A stretch of DNA of 64,000 nt from Cliona cf. orientalis (lineage: Eukaryota > Porifera > Demospongiae > Clionaida > Clionaidae). Where the stretch lies: NCBI GenBank assembly GCA_963930775.1, contig OZ005706.1, positions 3,214,545 to 3,278,544 of the forward strand, in the 5' to 3' direction. This document shows, piece by piece, positions 60,001 to 64,000 of the stretch; position 1 is the first letter of the stretch, and each line of letters opens with the position of its first letter. The translations under genes were made by a program, and so were the position numbers. The notes beneath the pieces were generated by a model. It was not told the origin of the DNA, searched no databases, and worked only from the letters and a program-made list of their open reading frames with translations.

Positions 60001-63000
60001 AGCAAAGAACTGAGTATGGAAAAGACACTTGGGGAGCTTCAAGTTACTTGGTCACAGATGGAGTTTGAGAATGAAACACATAACCGTACTGGCTACATGA
60101 TACTCAAGTCTAGTGAGGAGCTCATTGAAACACTGGAAGACAATCAGGTATAATAATACTGTATTCATTTAGGTGGCAGTGCCCTGCTCCTAAAATTAAA
60201 TTAAATTAATAATATTATTGTTAAAAATTTAATGGCTTATGTAATCATAAGTGGTTAAAGTCTGATTCACCTGTTTGGCTGCTCACAAACACATTGAATT
60301 ACAACTCTGTCAGCACTACTCTGTAGGGCCTTAGTGAATTTGGAGATTGCAGCTAGCTAGAATGTATTTGTTAGCAGCCAAACAGGTGAATCAATCTTTA
60401 ACCTTATGCATGATTTCTTTGCAGGTGCAACTGCAAAACATGATGGCTAACAAGTTTGTTGGCTATTTCCTTGAGCAAGTGTCTGAGTGGCAGAAAAAGC
60501 TCTCCATGGCCGACTCTGTCATCACTATCTGGTTTGAGGTTCAGATCACCTGGTCTCATCTGGAGTCCATCTTTATTGGTTCAGAGGATATCCGAGCTCA
60601 ACTACCAGAGCACTCCAAGCAGTTTGATACCATTGATGCTGACTTCAAGGTGCTCATGAAGGAAGCAGAGAAGACGCCAAATGTAGTGAAATTCACTAAC
60701 AGAAAACGTCTGTATGGAGAGCTAGAGGATATCCAGAAAAGGCTGGCAGTTTGTGAGAAGGCCTTGGCTGACTACCTGGAGACAAAGCGGCTCGCCTTCC
60801 CTCGATTTTACTTCGTTTCCTCATCAGACCTTCTTGATATACTCTCCAAAGGCAATCAACCAGTTCAAGTAATTATTCTCTTAGGCTATGCAGTCCCACT
60901 AATATCAATTCAAAGTTATCTACTTCACCATTTGCTTTCCAGGTTGCACGTCACCTGGCAAAGTTGTTTGATAGCATGGCTAAGCTCAAGTTCAAGGAAG
61001 ATGAGGATGGGCAGCCAACCAAGGAGGCTGTGGGCATGTACAGCAAGGATGGAGAATATGTCGACTTTGATGAGCCTTGCAAATGTGTTGGACAGGTATT
61101 GGAAACATGATTATGTACACAACTGTTTGTGAATGTTTGTTTAAACTTCTTATTTAGGTTGAATTTTGGTTGAATTCACTGCTTGATAGGATGGTTGCCA
61201 CCATTCGTCACAACTTTACTGAGGCTGTAGTCACCTATGAGGAGAAACCGAGAGAGCAGTGGATCTTTGATCCTCCTGCACAGGTTAATTAAATGCTAGT
61301 ATATACTGCAGCCAATGACAAAATTAATAGAGGTAGAATTCTTCAGTTTATTGTTCAATAGGCTAATATAGGGATGCCTAATAATGTTCTGATTGTGTAT
61401 TATTATACAGGTGGCTCTAGCTGGTACTCAGATCTGGTGGACCACAGAGGTGAACATTGCTTTCAGTAGGATGGAGGAAGGCTTTGAAACAGCACTCAAG
61501 GACTATTTCAAGAAGCAAGTGAGCCAACTGAACACGCTCATCAACTTGCTACTAGGAGAGCTCACTAAGAGTGACAGACAGCGGATCATGACTATCTGCA
61601 CCATTGATGTCCATGCAAGAGATGTGGTGCAGAAGATGATTACACAGAAAGTGGAAAACTCCCAAGCCTTTACTTGGCTCAGTCAGCTAAGACATAGGTT
61701 GGTTAAACCGTTTTACTGTCACAATAATTATTAGGTACCATTTGTCTACTCTAAAGCATATGATAGCTACAGATAGCACAACCCAAACATCTAAATAGAT
61801 TCAATGACATTAGGTGGGATGAGGCACAGAAGCACTGCTTTGCTAACATTTGTGATGCTCAGTTCCGCTACTCGTATGAGTATTTGGGCAACACAGCTCG
61901 TCTGGTGATCACCCCTCTCACTGATCGCTGCTACATCACTCTTACACAGTCACTCCACTTGACAATGAGTGGAGCTCCTGCCGGACCTGCTGGAACAGGA
62001 AAGACAGAAACCACTAAAGACTTGGGAAGAGCTCTCGGTATTATGGTCTATGTGTTCAACTGCTCAGAACAAATGGACTACAAAGTATACATACTAGATT
62101 GTCATATCATGGAGATTTTGTGTATTATGCTATATACATCATCCATAGTCAATTGGTAACATCTACAAAGGTCTAGCTCAGACCGGTGCCTGGGGTTGCT
62201 TTGATGAATTCAATCGCATCTCTGTGGAAGTGTTGTCAGTGGTATCAGTCCAAGTGAAAACTATTCAAGATGCAATCAGGGATAAGAAGACAAGGTTTGT
62301 TTTAATAAGAAGGGGATACTAAATAATAGCCTCCAAACTTTGATCATATTAAGCAGAAGTAGTCTTGGTATCACACAGTGTGAATTACAGTGCTCTATAA
62401 GCCCTCAGAATCTCAGTAGCGCTTAAGTTTTCATTGGAGTTGAGAGAATCTGGGATCAATTCTCAATAGAATTTTATCAGCATCACTGCATAATATCATC
62501 GTTGCTCAGATTCCTATTTGAAGGGACAGAGATTCGACTCACCCCAACTGTGGGTCTCTTCATTACAATGAATCCTGGCTATGCTGGGAGGACTGAGCTA
62601 CCAGAGAATCTCAAGGCCCTCTTTAGGTATACCTATTAATAGAGAGACAATACAACTACAATGTAACCTTAATAATCTCTTTCTCGTCAGACCATGTGCC
62701 ATGGTTGTACCAGACTACGAACTGATAGCAGAGATCATGTTGGTTGCAGAAGGTTTCATTAATGGACGAATACTAGCCAAGAAGTTTCTCACGCTTTACA
62801 CCCTGTGTGCAGAGCTACTCTCCAAGCAGGATCACTATGACTGGGGGCTGAGGGCTATCAAGTCTGTGCTGGTGGTGGCCGGATCACTCAAGAGAGGAGA
62901 CAGAGGGAGACCAGAGGAACAAGTGAGATACCAATAGATAGCTACACATAGCTAGCATAAGTACCTAGTATCTGAAAGCATGAGTATGGCTAATGCACAC

Positions 63001-63972
63001 TTATTTATAGACAATGTTCTTCATCAGTGATACTTGTATATGATATTCTGTAGGTTCTCATGCGTGCTCTCCGTGATTTCAACTTGCCAAAAATTGTGAC
63101 TGATGATGTGACCATCATTATGGGACTGATTGGTGACCTATTCCCAGCTCTCAATGTACCCAGGAAGAGGGACATGGAATTTGAAGAGTGTGTTAAGAAA
63201 TCTATACTGGTAAATTGTAGTATCAGTACACAATACAGCTGATTGAACCACAAACTGTCATTAATATAATGTAGGATCTTGGATTACAAGCTGAGGATCA
63301 CTTTGTTCTGAAGATAGTTCAGCTTGAAGAGCTGAGGCATGTGAGGCACTCCATCTTCGTCATTGGTAACGCTGGAACTGGTAAGAGCAAGATCCTACGG
63401 TCCTTGAACAAGACATATGCCAACATGAAGCTGAAGCCAGTCTGGGTTGATCTGAATCCCAAGGCTGTCACAACAGACGAGTTGTTTGGGTTTATCAATC
63501 CTGCCACCAGGGAATGGAGGGATGGTAAGACAAATTTAATTGACTACATGTGTGTGTGTGTGTGTGTGTGTGCGCGCACGCATGAGTGCATGTGTATGTG
63601 TGAAACATAGTGAATATGTGGTATGTTACATTTAATTTACTTTAGTTCCTATATAATTACTGGGATAATACTCAAGAGCTACCTTTTCTTTATAGGACTG
63701 TATTCCAACATCATGAGAGACCTGGCCAACCTTCCACATGACAACCCCAAGTGGATTGTTCTTGATGGAGATATTGATCCCATGTGGATTGAGTCGCTCA
63801 ACACTGTGATGGACGATAACAAGGTCCTGACCCTAGCCAGCAATGAACGTGTCCCTCTCACTCCCTCCATGAGGCTCATGTTTGAGATCAGTCATCTGAG
63901 ATATGCCAATCTGTCTACTGTATCGAGAGCTGGTATTCTCTTTGTCAATCCATCTGATCTAGGATGGAATCC
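54022..63972 (+). CDS. Axonemal dynein heavy chain, outer-arm beta type (DNAH9/11/17 group), 5' 33 exons; continues past window
   Basis: A motor heavy chain of the ciliary outer dynein arm. Exons: 54022-54108, 54216-54374, 54516-54635, 54702-54895, 54962-55276, 55437-55623, 55696-55923, 55989-56156, 56224-56606, 56657-56725, 56814-56940, 57047-57308, 57370-57539, 57606-57866, 58005-58166, 58232-58399, 58487-58603, 58664-58788, 58902-59124, 59185-59388, 59446-59847, 59902-60147, 60425-60868, 60943-61095, 61158-61283, 61411-61697, 61814-62084, 62149-62294, 62510-62626, 62691-62922, 63054-63209, 63275-63524, 63696-63972. All phases agree, giving about 2,278 codons and an open phase-2 donor at the end. 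The tail (DHC_N1) includes [12 protein letters not shown] and [13 protein letters not shown]. The linker (DHC_N2) includes [20 protein letters not shown] and [23 protein letters not shown]1 has the P-loop [18 protein letters not shown] and [18 protein letters not shown]2 has [34 protein letters not shown] precedes the window end. The start codon gives the usual tail length, with AAA1 near residue 1,850. Confidence 0.96.
63549..63573. repeat. TG dinucleotide microsatellite
   Basis: (TG)n passes into GCGCGCACGC within the second-to-last dynein intron of the window. Confidence 0.85.
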
Positions 63973-64000
63973 GTAAGTAATAATAATTAATTAAAGATAT

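Overview
The window is animal nuclear DNA and looks like a demosponge, in the style of Amphimedon. This is inferred from gene content and texture, not from a search. Genes are close together, introns are short (mostly 50-200 bp), AT-rich and GT-AG, and there are many small palindromic DNA elements, TACATG-type runs and ATAATATTATTA-type runs. Gene content is typically metazoan: axonemal dynein, a CEP295/ALMS-motif centriole protein, an SRCR/fibronectin-III cell-surface giant and an ER co-chaperone.

Layout. (1) 1-1498, + strand: 3' end of a protein-kinase-like gene whose catalytic motifs are degraded. (2) 1873-11751, - strand: a 16-exon CEP295-like gene (about 1,698 aa) assembled here exon by exon, with a conserved N-terminal helical region and a C-terminal ALMS motif. 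(3) 11752-12152: a 401-bp divergent promoter holding a perfect CCAAT-N9-CCACG ER-stress element. (4) 12153-19216, + strand: a complete 14-exon DNAJC3/p58IPK gene (491 aa). Its intron 8 contains a U2 snRNA-like gene whose branch-site recognition sequence is replaced. (5) 20915-21940, + strand: an intronless secreted cysteine-rich protein. (6) 23128-43474, + strand: one giant gene of 57 exons and about 5,233 aa. It has a signal peptide, an IgGFc-binding-type domain, one SRCR domain, 12 tandem PPC-like repeats, 30 FN3 domains, one transmembrane helix and a short acidic tail. (7) 43475-54021: a 10.5-kb gene-poor, repeat-rich gap with a decayed LINE, two large inverted-repeat structures, several palindromic MITE-like elements and possibly a spliced non-coding transcript on the - strand. 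(8) 54022 to the window end, + strand: the first 33 exons (about 2,278 codons) of an outer-arm beta-type axonemal dynein heavy chain (DNAH9/11/17 group), running through AAA1 and past the AAA2 P-loop.

Functionally, CEP295 (centriole-to-centrosome conversion) and the dynein heavy chain both belong to cilium biology. DNAJC3 belongs to the unfolded protein response, and the ER-stress element in its promoter fits that. The giant receptor-like gene and the cysteine-rich secreted protein look like sponge cell-surface or matrix recognition molecules. Exon boundaries given were read by hand from splice consensus. For each multi-exon model the reading phases close across all exons, except for one uncertain junction in the giant gene (exon 2/3).
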